Assembly (NCBI GenBank): GCA_024234675.1
Contig: JACKNU010000008.1
Coordinates: forward strand, 49,291 to 113,290
Source of the DNA: Pseudomonadales bacterium
Lineage (GTDB): Bacteria > Pseudomonadota > Gammaproteobacteria > Pseudomonadales > Halieaceae
Direction: 5' to 3'
DNA: 64,000 bases
The translations under genes and the position numbers were made by a program. The notes under the pieces were generated by a model. That model did not search any database. It had not been told where the DNA came from and saw only the letters and a program-made list of their open reading frames with translations. The first letter of the stretch is position 1; the number at the start of each line of letters is the position of its first letter. Below are positions 45,951 through 52,690 of this stretch, piece by piece.

Positions 45951-47057
45951 CTAGTACTCGACCACCGAGCGGATGCTCTCGCCGGCGTGCATCAGGTCAA
46001 AGGCCTTGTTGATATCGTCCAGGGGCATGGTGTGGGTAATCAAGTCGTCGATATTGATCTTGCCCTCCATGTACCAGTCCACGATTCTGGGGACATCGGT
46101 GCGGCCGCGGGCGCCGCCGAAAGCGGTGCCCCGCCAGGAGCGGCCGGTGACCAGCTGGAACGGGCGGGTGGAGATTTCCTGGCCGGCGCCGGCCACCCCG
46201 ATGATGCAGCTCTGGCCCCAGCCCTTGTGGCAGCACTCCAGGGCCTGGCGCATCACCTTGACGTTGCCGATGCACTCGAAGCTGTAGTCGACGCCGCCAC
46301 CGGTCATCTCGATCAGGTGCTGCACCACGTCGTCCACATCGTTGGGATTGACGAAGTCGGTCATGCCGAATTTCTGCGCCAGTTCCACCCGCCCGGGGTT
46401 GAGGTCCACGCCGATAATGCGGGTGGCACCCACCATCTTCGCACCCTGCACAACATTGAGGCCGATACCGCCCAGGCCGAACACGGCCACCGTGGAACCG
46501 GGCTCCACTTTCATGGTGAAGGCCACGGCGCCGATGCCGGTGGTAACGCCGCAGCCGATGTAGCAGATCTTGTCAAAGGGCGCGTCCTCGCGCACTTTCG
46601 CCAGGGCAATTTCCGGCAGCACGGTGTAGTTGGAAAAGGTGGAACATCCCATGTAGTGCAACAGCGGCTTGCCGTCCAGGGAAAAACGGCTGCTGCCGTC
46701 GGGCATCACGCCCCGGCCCTGGGTTTCGCGGATGGACTGGCACAGGTTGGTCTTGGGGTGCAGGCAGAAATCGCACTCCCGGCACTCCGGTGTATACAGG
46801 GGGATCACGTGGTCGCCGGGCCTGACGCTGGTCACCCCCGGCCCTACCTCCACCACCACCCCGGCGCCCTCGTGGCCGAGAATGGCGGGAAACGCGCCCT
46901 CGGGATCGTCCCCGGACAGGGTAAAGGCGTCGGTGTGGCAGACCCCGGTGGCCTTGATCTCCACCAGCACCTCGCCCTGGCGCGGCCCCTCCAGGTCAAC
47001 TTCGACGATTTCCAGTGGCTTGCCCGCCTGGAAGGCGACTGCGGCGCGGGTTTTCAT
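45951..47057 (-). CDS. frmA: S-(hydroxymethyl)glutathione dehydrogenase / class III ADH
   Basis: A 368-residue zinc enzyme that oxidises S-hydroxymethylglutathione (formaldehyde adduct) to S-formylglutathione with NAD. Catalytic zinc: Cys40 (GVCHTD), His62/Glu63 (GHEGAG) and a later CGVTTG cysteine; the structural-zinc site is CRECDFC plus NLC. The length is that of class III ADHs. ATG 47057 has AGGAG upstream. The insertion sequence starts about 120 bases before this ATG, so its promoter may be altered. Confidence 0.96.
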   Translation of the reverse strand: MKTRAAVAFQAGKPLEIVEVDLEGPRQGEVLVEIKATGVCHTDAFTLSGDDPEGAFPAILGHEGAGVVVEVGPGVTSVRPGDHVIPLYTPECRECDFCLHPKTNLCQSIRETQGRGVMPDGSSRFSLDGKPLLHYMGCSTFSNYTVLPEIALAKVREDAPFDKICYIGCGVTTGIGAVAFTMKVEPGSTVAVFGLGGIGLNVVQGAKMVGATRIIGVDLNPGRVELAQKFGMTDFVNPNDVDDVVQHLIEMTGGGVDYSFECIGNVKVMRQALECCHKGWGQSCIIGVAGAGQEISTRPFQLVTGRSWRGTAFGGARGRTDVPRIVDWYMEGKINIDDLITHTMPLDDINKAFDLMHAGESIRSVVEY

Positions 47058-47157
47058 GCTGCTTGCTCCTGTTTGCACATAAGGGAAAGATGGCACAAGG
47101 ATAGTTGTCCCGGCGGCAAAACATAAGCCCGCGAGCGCAAAAAAACCCCTTTCGCGC

Positions 47158-47175
47158 CGCTGTCGACAGTGCAGT
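47158..47175. repeat. left 18-bp direct repeat flanking the insertion sequence
   Basis: CGCTGTCGACAGTGCAGT, identical to 48529-48546 at the other end. It contains the 10-bp palindrome CTGTCGACAG. Best read as the target-site duplication; long duplications are known for ISNCY/IS1202-type elements. Confidence 0.8.
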
Positions 47176-48528
47176 GTTGTTAGCAAGTAGAACTGTCCGG
47201 TTTTTATAGCAAATGAATTGTCCGCTTTTGTTGAACCGGGATTCTCACCCCGGAGCAGCCGCGAAGCGGGTTACGCTGCTGCTTTTTTGGTTTGCCCTTT
47301 TAGTCTGCCATCGGCGGTGTAGCTGGCAAGGTGCCTTGGACCATGGAATAGCGCCAGGTTCCCTTTCGGGTACTCGTGCACCTTTACCGTCTTTCTGGCG
47401 AAATGCCTGAACTGCGGCCCCTGAGGCAGCTCAAGCGTCATCCCCTGGTAGCTGACACAGCTGTCCTTGCTCACCTGGCGCTCCACCTGTCTGCACAGGA
47501 TGTTGTCGATATCGACCCCCAGCAGCGGGACGAAGGCGCTGCCTGGCTCCGTAGGCGTTACCATGAACCGGCGGTTGAACCGCTTGAGGTAGGTGCGGCG
47601 CAGGAACGCGTTGGCGGCCTCCATGGTGGTGACGTTGGCCAAGGCCAGTTCCTTGGGCAGCCGGTCCTGCAGGGTTCGGAAGAAGCGCTCCGAGCGGCCC
47701 CGGGCCTCCGGGGAGTAGGCCGCTATCATCTGGATGCCCAACTGGTTCATGGCGCGGCCGAACTGGGTCAGGCGGCGCTTGTCCACCTTGTCACCGGCCT
47801 CGGTGGTCACCCAGTAATGGCTGCCACGGTCACTGTAGAAACTGCTGAACAGGCCCTTTTGGAGCAGGGTCTCCCTGACCCCTTGAAAGCTTGATAGTGT
47901 CCCTTCCTCCTCCACGAAGAACGCCGAGTAGATCTCGCTGTTGGCGTCATCCATGGTGACGATCAGATCCCAGACCTGACCCGGCACCCACTCGTGGGTC
48001 GAGCCGTCCTGGTGAATCATCATGCCCGGCAGTGGTGCCCTGGGACGTCGGCGCCGCTGCGTACCGCGCCGTTTGCCCCTGGGGGCCAGTGCGGACGCCT
48101 GCAGGCGGGATTTGACCCAGGTATACGACCGCTGGCCTTTGTGCTCGTCCTGGTAGCGCTCGAAGAAGTGTTTGACGCTCCAGCCGTCATACCGCTCCTT
48201 GTACAGGGCCTCCAGCCGCAGCACCTCGTCGACCGGTGCCCTGCGGCTGGACACTTCGCTGATCCGCTTGTCCATCAAGCCCTCCATACCGGCCTCCTCG
48301 TAGCGGTCGATATAGCGCCGGAAGGTGCGCTCACACACGCCCAGCAGCTGAGCTGCCTGCTCCTGGGTCAATCGTCTGTCCTGCCAACCATCATAGGCCT
48401 CTTCAAATCTCATGAGTCTGGTCTCCTGTAACCATGCTGTCCGGCCCACTTGTTGCCTCCAATCAAGGACTTAGTGAAACCGGACAGAATACTTGCTACA
48501 GAACCGGACAGATTATTAGCTACCTACA
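47176..48528 (-). mobile_element. ISNCY-family insertion sequence, about 1.35 kb
   Basis: A complete-looking element bounded by an 18-bp direct repeat. Each end holds two copies of a subterminal motif TAGC-N7/8-CTGTCCGG (left: 47181-47200 and 47208-47226 in variant form; right: mirror copies in 48478-48520). One transposase gene on the minus strand fills the centre. The exact terminal bases are unsure because the outermost bases of the two ends do not match well. It lies between frmA and the divergent AGCS symporter gene. Confidence 0.85.
47271..48413 (-). CDS. ISNCY family DDE transposase
   Basis: A 380-residue transposase. N-terminal helix-turn-helix: RLTQEQAAQLLGVCERTFRRYI, DNA binding. 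The integrase-like core shows IHQDGSTHEWVPGQVWDLIVTMDDANSE with an acidic pair, SDRGSHYW and YSPEARGRSERFFRTLQ with the late catalytic Glu. The family is usually called ISNCY or IS1202-like. ATG at 48413 with CAGGAG. No frameshift or stop is seen, so it may be active. Confidence 0.9.
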   Translation of the reverse strand: MRFEEAYDGWQDRRLTQEQAAQLLGVCERTFRRYIDRYEEAGMEGLMDKRISEVSSRRAPVDEVLRLEALYKERYDGWSVKHFFERYQDEHKGQRSYTWVKSRLQASALAPRGKRRGTQRRRRPRAPLPGMMIHQDGSTHEWVPGQVWDLIVTMDDANSEIYSAFFVEEEGTLSSFQGVRETLLQKGLFSSFYSDRGSHYWVTTEAGDKVDKRRLTQFGRAMNQLGIQMIAAYSPEARGRSERFFRTLQDRLPKELALANVTTMEAANAFLRRTYLKRFNRRFMVTPTEPGSAFVPLLGVDIDNILCRQVERQVSKDSCVSYQGMTLELPQGPQFRHFARKTVKVHEYPKGNLALFHGPRHLASYTADGRLKGQTKKAAA

Positions 48529-48546
48529 CGCTGTCGACAGTGCAGT
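48529..48546. repeat. right 18-bp direct repeat flanking the insertion sequence
   Basis: Second copy of CGCTGTCGACAGTGCAGT, directly abutting the right end of the element. Perfect identity of both copies suggests a fairly recent insertion. Confidence 0.8.
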
Positions 48547-48606
48547 TGGCACACACCGCCCGCTGTGCGAGCATGTCGAACTGATAACAGAGATCGGGGA
48601 GCGGGC

Positions 48607-50145
48607 ATGATTTCAGCCAGGACGCTGGCGGGCGGCGCTGCCACTGCGCTGATCCCAACCGCCTCCCGCGCCGAGAGTTTCGATGCGCAGGTAGAAACCC
48701 TGGTGCGCCCGCTGGCCAACGGCCTGTCGAATATCGTGTTCTACAAGGTCGACCTGCTGGGGCAGGATTTCCCGCTGATCGTGCTGTGGCTGGCCCTGGC
48801 GGCGGTGTTTTTCACCTTCTACCTGGGGTTCATCAACATCCGCGGCTTCGGCCTGGCCCTGCGCCACGTGCGCGGCCACTACCACGACCCCGCCGCCAAC
48901 GGCGAGATTTCCCACTTCCAGGCCGTGGCCACCGCCGTGTCCGGCACCGTCGGCATAGGCAATATTGGCGGCGTCGCCGTGGCCATTGCCATCGGCGGAC
49001 CCGGGGCGGCCTTCTGGCTGTTTGTGGCCGGCTTCCTGTCCATGTCCACCAAGCTGGTGGAATGCACCCTGGGGGTGAAGTACCGCCGCTACAACGCCGA
49101 CGGCTCGGTGTCCGGCGGCCCCATGTACTACCTGGAGCACTGCCTCGCCAGCCGCGGCGCGCCGCGCTGGGGTAAGCTGTTGGGCGGCTTCTACGCCCTG
49201 TCGCTGGTGATCGGCTGCCTGGGCATAGGCAATATGTTCCAGTCCAACCAGGCCTACGTGCAGTTCGTGACCATCTCCGGCGGCGAGCAGAGTTTCTTTG
49301 CCGAGCGCGGCTGGCTGTTCGGCCTGCTGCTCGCCGCCACCGTGGCGGTGGTGATCATCGGCGGCATCCGCGCCATCGCCCGGGTGGCCGCCCATATCGT
49401 GCCCTTCATGGGCATACTCTACGTGGTGTGCGCGGTGGTGATTATCGCCATGAGCGCGGCGCATCTGCCGGCGGCCTTCGCGCTGATCCTTGGCGGTGCT
49501 TTCGAAGCGCAGAGCGTGACCGGCGGCATGGTGGGCGCCATCATCGTCGGCTTCCAGCGGGCGCTGTTTTCCAATGAGGCCGGCATCGGCTCGGCCTCCA
49601 TCGCCCACTCGGCGGTGCAGACCGACGAGCCCGCCTCGGAGGGACTGGTGTCCCTGCTGGAACCTTTCATCGACACCGTGGTGATCTGCACCCTGAGTTC
49701 GCTGGTGATCGTCACCACCGCCTACCCCAACGGGCTGATGGACGGCGACCTGGAGGGCATCGCCCTGACCTCGGCAGCCTTCGCCCATCACTTCAGCTGG
49801 GCGCCCTACCCGCTGGCCATCGCCGCGCTGCTGTTCGCCTTTTCCACCAGTATTTCCTGGTCCTACTACGGCCTCAAGGGCTGGACCTACCTGTTCGGCG
49901 AGGGGGCGTTGACGCAGATGCTGTTCAAGGCCATTTTTTGTGCGTTCATCGCCCTGGGCTGCATGATACAGCTCACCGCGGTGCTGGATTTTTCCGACGC
50001 CATGGTGTTCCTGATCGCCGTGCCCAACATCCTCGGACTATACCTGTTCGCACCCGAGGTGAAACGGGAAGTCAACGGCTATATCAAGCGCGTCCGGCGC
50101 GGCTCTGTGCCCACCAATGCCGAGCTTACCGCTGAGACTCCGTAA
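48607..50145 (+). CDS. alanine/glycine:cation symporter (AGCS family)
   Basis: A 512-residue inner-membrane transporter importing alanine or glycine with sodium. AGCS signatures: VATAVSGTVGIGNIGGVAVAI around residues 115-135, FSNEAGIGSASIAHSA near 320 and SWSYYGLKGW near 420. About 11 helices. The first 25 residues (GGAATALIPTASRAES) look like a cleavable signal, as in some gammaproteobacterial members. GGGGAG precedes the ATG. The insertion sequence ends 60 bases upstream of the SD and may have displaced its promoter. Confidence 0.9.
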   Translation: MISARTLAGGAATALIPTASRAESFDAQVETLVRPLANGLSNIVFYKVDLLGQDFPLIVLWLALAAVFFTFYLGFINIRGFGLALRHVRGHYHDPAANGEISHFQAVATAVSGTVGIGNIGGVAVAIAIGGPGAAFWLFVAGFLSMSTKLVECTLGVKYRRYNADGSVSGGPMYYLEHCLASRGAPRWGKLLGGFYALSLVIGCLGIGNMFQSNQAYVQFVTISGGEQSFFAERGWLFGLLLAATVAVVIIGGIRAIARVAAHIVPFMGILYVVCAVVIIAMSAAHLPAAFALILGGAFEAQSVTGGMVGAIIVGFQRALFSNEAGIGSASIAHSAVQTDEPASEGLVSLLEPFIDTVVICTLSSLVIVTTAYPNGLMDGDLEGIALTSAAFAHHFSWAPYPLAIAALLFAFSTSISWSYYGLKGWTYLFGEGALTQMLFKAIFCAFIALGCMIQLTAVLDFSDAMVFLIAVPNILGLYLFAPEVKREVNGYIKRVRRGSVPTNAELTAETP

Positions 50146-50156
50146 GGATTTGTCTA

Positions 50157-50294
50157 ACCCCGCAAGGGGTCAGACTCCATGAACCGAGCTTACAAAAGTT
50201 CGTCGCGAGAACATCAAAACATCAAGGAGTCTGACCCCTTGAAGACACGTCGCGAGAACATCAAAACATCAAGGAGTCTGACCCCTTGAAGACA
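50157..50294. repeat. GGGGTCAGACTCC hairpin and 47-bp tandem direct repeat
   Basis: After the symporter stop there is a CCCC-GCAA-GGGG tetraloop hairpin (50158-50169) running into GGGGTCAGACTCC. Two identical 47-base units follow head-to-tail (50201-50247 and 50248-50294), each containing the inverse, GGAGTCTGACCCC (50226-50238, 50273-50285). The three copies can pair with each other. Similar GGGGTCAGACTCC sequences are common near REP-associated Y1 transposases in Gammaproteobacteria (background knowledge); none is in this window. Confidence 0.85.
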
Positions 50295-50312
50295 GCCGCC
50301 GCCCCCTCAGCA

Positions 50313-51137
50313 CTAGTAGGGCTTGTCACCATCAATGGTAATCCGCAGGTGCTTGCGGTGGGCGGGGAAGTAATCATTGATCGGCTTGTGCTGGGTGCTG
50401 CGGTTGTCCCAGATGGCGATGCTGTGGGGCCGCCACTGGAAGCGGCAGGTGAACTCCGGCGTGGTGACGTGGCGGAACAGGAACTGCAGCAACGCGTCGC
50501 TCTCGGCGCGGGCGAGCCCCTCGATATGCGTCGTGAACAGACTGTTGACGAAGATGACCTTCCTGCCGGTTTCCGGGTGGGTGCGAATGACCGGGTGGCG
50601 TACCGGCGGGTTGGCGGCGACAGCCCCTGCCAGGCGCTCCCGGCCGCCGGGCTCGGCCAGGCTCTCCTTGAAGCCGTGGGCGAAATCGTGCACCGCGGTA
50701 AGGCCCTGCAGGAACTCCTGCATGGGCGGTGACAGCCCCTGGTAGGCGGCGGTCATACTGGCCCACAAGGTGTCTCCTCCCTTGGGCGGTATCACCACCG
50801 CACGCAATACCGTGCCCATGGGCGGGTGCTGGCGGAACGTCATATCGGAGTGCCAGGCCTCGATCCTGGTGGGCTTTTCCGGCGTGCTTTCCAGGATGGT
50901 CAGTTCAGGAAAACCCTCGACCGTGTCGTAGGCCGGGTGCGTCTGCAGCGGCCCGAAGGACAGCGCCAGCGCCTTCTGCGCCGCCGGGCTGATGTCCTGG
51001 TCGCGAAAGAAAATCACCTCGTACTCGTTGAGCAATTCGCGCAGCCGCGCCAGCTGCCCGGCGTCCAGCTCTCCGCAGAGGTCCAGCCCGTGTATTTCGG
51101 CGCCCAGCGCGCCGGCCATCGGTTTTATATCCAGCAT
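50313..51137 (-). CDS. TauD/TfdA family alpha-ketoglutarate dioxygenase
   Basis: A 274-residue Fe(II)/2-oxoglutarate oxygenase. Iron ligands His96 and Asp98 (WHSDMT) and His250 (STQHKP), and the 2-oxoglutarate arginine Arg265, are at TauD spacing. Members hydroxylate taurine, 2,4-D, alkyl sulfates or other acids; the true substrate is not evident and no sulfonate transporter is adjacent. Divergent from the asparaginase-domain gene. Confidence 0.87.
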   Translation of the reverse strand: MLDIKPMAGALGAEIHGLDLCGELDAGQLARLRELLNEYEVIFFRDQDISPAAQKALALSFGPLQTHPAYDTVEGFPELTILESTPEKPTRIEAWHSDMTFRQHPPMGTVLRAVVIPPKGGDTLWASMTAAYQGLSPPMQEFLQGLTAVHDFAHGFKESLAEPGGRERLAGAVAANPPVRHPVIRTHPETGRKVIFVNSLFTTHIEGLARAESDALLQFLFRHVTTPEFTCRFQWRPHSIAIWDNRSTQHKPINDYFPAHRKHLRITIDGDKPY

Positions 51138-51236
51138 TTGCCTTACGTCCTGGTCACTGCGCCCGGTGGATGTGTCGGGCGCCCCGCAAGCTGGCTATAC
51201 TAGCACCTCGCCTATTAACGTCGCAGCTTGCAGCAC

Positions 51237-51755
51237 ATGAAATTACATATCATCACCACCGGGGGCACCATCGACAAGATCTACTTCGATGCCAAGAGTG
51301 ATTACCAGGTGGGCGAACCAGTCATCGGGGAACTGCTGCAGCGTATGGGCGTGGGCTTCGAATTTACCGTCGAGTCCGCCCTGCGCAAAGACAGCCTGGA
51401 CATGACCGATGCCGATCGCAAACTGATCCGTCGGCTGGTCGAGCAGTGCCGCGAGGAGTGCGTGCTGATTACCCACGGCACCGACGGCATGGTGGCCACC
51501 GCAGCCGCACTGCAGGGCATTCCCGGCAAGCGCATCGTGCTCACCGGCGCCCTGCAGCCTGCGGCCTTCGCCCAGAGCGACGCCATCTTCAATATCGGTT
51601 GCGCCATCGGCGCGGTGCAGAGCAAGCCCCCCGGCGTCTATATCGCCATGAACGGCGAGGTTTTCGACTCCGGGCAGGTGCGCAAGAATGTCGCGGCCAA
51701 CCGCTTCGAGCGGCTGCAGGCAGGAACCGGCGCCGCCGCCACGGACGCAGTGTAG
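51237..51755 (+). CDS. half-length asparaginase-domain protein
   Basis: A 172-residue protein equal to the N-terminal half of type I/II asparaginases (usual length about 330). Both threonine motifs are kept: TTGGTIDK (residues 7-14) and THGTDGM near residue 80, then IVLTGALQPAAF. The C-terminal domain, which completes the active site in the dimer, is missing; free-standing half proteins of this kind are known as a family of unknown function. It lies 14 bases before the alpha/beta hydrolase gene, in an apparent operon that ends with aceE. Confidence 0.82.
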   Translation: MKLHIITTGGTIDKIYFDAKSDYQVGEPVIGELLQRMGVGFEFTVESALRKDSLDMTDADRKLIRRLVEQCREECVLITHGTDGMVATAAALQGIPGKRIVLTGALQPAAFAQSDAIFNIGCAIGAVQSKPPGVYIAMNGEVFDSGQVRKNVAANRFERLQAGTGAAATDAV

Positions 51756-51769
51756 AGAGGTCAGCTCCC

Positions 51770-52690
51770 ATGAGTGAATTCGAGACAAGGGCCTTCCAGC
51801 ACGGCCCACTGCGCTTTACCGCCCTGGGCCAGGGCAGCGGCCCGGTGGTGCTGTGCCTGCACGGTTTCCCCGATTGCGCCCGCTCCTACCGCGCCCAGTT
51901 GCCGGCGCTGGCCGGGGCCGGCTACCGCGCCGTCAGCCTCAGCCTGCGCGGCTATGAGCCCGACAGCATTCCCGCCGATGGCGACTACCGCCTGGAAACC
52001 ATTGCCACCGATGTACTGGCGGTCATCGACCAGTTGGGCGAAGAGCAGGTGCACCTGGTGGGACACGACTGGGGAGCGGCCATCGGCTATACCGCCGCCG
52101 CCATGGCGCCGCAGCGCTTTCACAGCCTGACCGCCATGGCGGTACCCCACCCCTACCGCTTTTTAACCGACATCCTGCGGCGGCCGAAGCAGCTGCGCCT
52201 GTCCTGGTATATGCTGTTTTTCCAGTTGCGCGGGGTGGCCGATCGCATCGTGGCGCGCGATGATTACCAGTTCATCCGCATGCTGTGGCGCCACTGGAGC
52301 CCGGGCTGGGAGCCGGCGGAGGAAGAACTGCGAGCGGTTATCGATACCCTGCGCCGGCCGGGCGTGACCCGGGCCGCCCTGGGCTACTACCGTGCCGCCC
52401 TGGACCCGCGCAACGTCCCACTCACCGCCGCCGCCCGCGAACAGGCCCGGTTCCAGGTTCCCGTCCCCACCCTGGCACTGACCGGGGAGCGCGATGGCTG
52501 TATCGATAGCGCTGTGTTCCAGGCCATGATGCGCGACGAGGACTTTCCCGCCGGGCTGGAAGTGCGGCAGGTCGCCGCCGCGGGTCACTTCCTGCACCAG
52601 GAACAGCCCGGGGAAGTGAACGCCATCCTGCTGGACTGGCTTGACCGATACCCATCACACAGCAAACAAGTGGCCACTAATCACTCATGA
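51770..52690 (+). CDS. alpha/beta hydrolase, epoxide-hydrolase-like
   Basis: A 306-residue hydrolase with HGFPD (31-35, oxyanion), GHDWGA with an aspartate nucleophile (Asp100) and GHFLHQEQP with the catalytic His. The aspartate nucleophile and HGxP motif point to the epoxide hydrolase / haloalkane dehalogenase branch, not to esterases. Its stop overlaps the aceE ATG in ATGA, so it is translationally coupled to pyruvate dehydrogenase E1, an unusual pairing. Confidence 0.85.
   Translation: MSEFETRAFQHGPLRFTALGQGSGPVVLCLHGFPDCARSYRAQLPALAGAGYRAVSLSLRGYEPDSIPADGDYRLETIATDVLAVIDQLGEEQVHLVGHDWGAAIGYTAAAMAPQRFHSLTAMAVPHPYRFLTDILRRPKQLRLSWYMLFFQLRGVADRIVARDDYQFIRMLWRHWSPGWEPAEEELRAVIDTLRRPGVTRAALGYYRAALDPRNVPLTAAAREQARFQVPVPTLALTGERDGCIDSAVFQAMMRDEDFPAGLEVRQVAAAGHFLHQEQPGEVNAILLDWLDRYPSHSKQVATNHS

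Noticed and set aside
47158..48546. The 18-bp direct repeats as phage or island att sites
   Set aside because: The enclosed segment is a single DDE transposase gene with typical ends; there is no site-specific integrase, and the repeats fit a target-site duplication.
50201..50294. CRISPR or integron-type repeats
   Set aside because: The two 47-base units are directly tandem with no spacer, and no integrase or cas gene is near.
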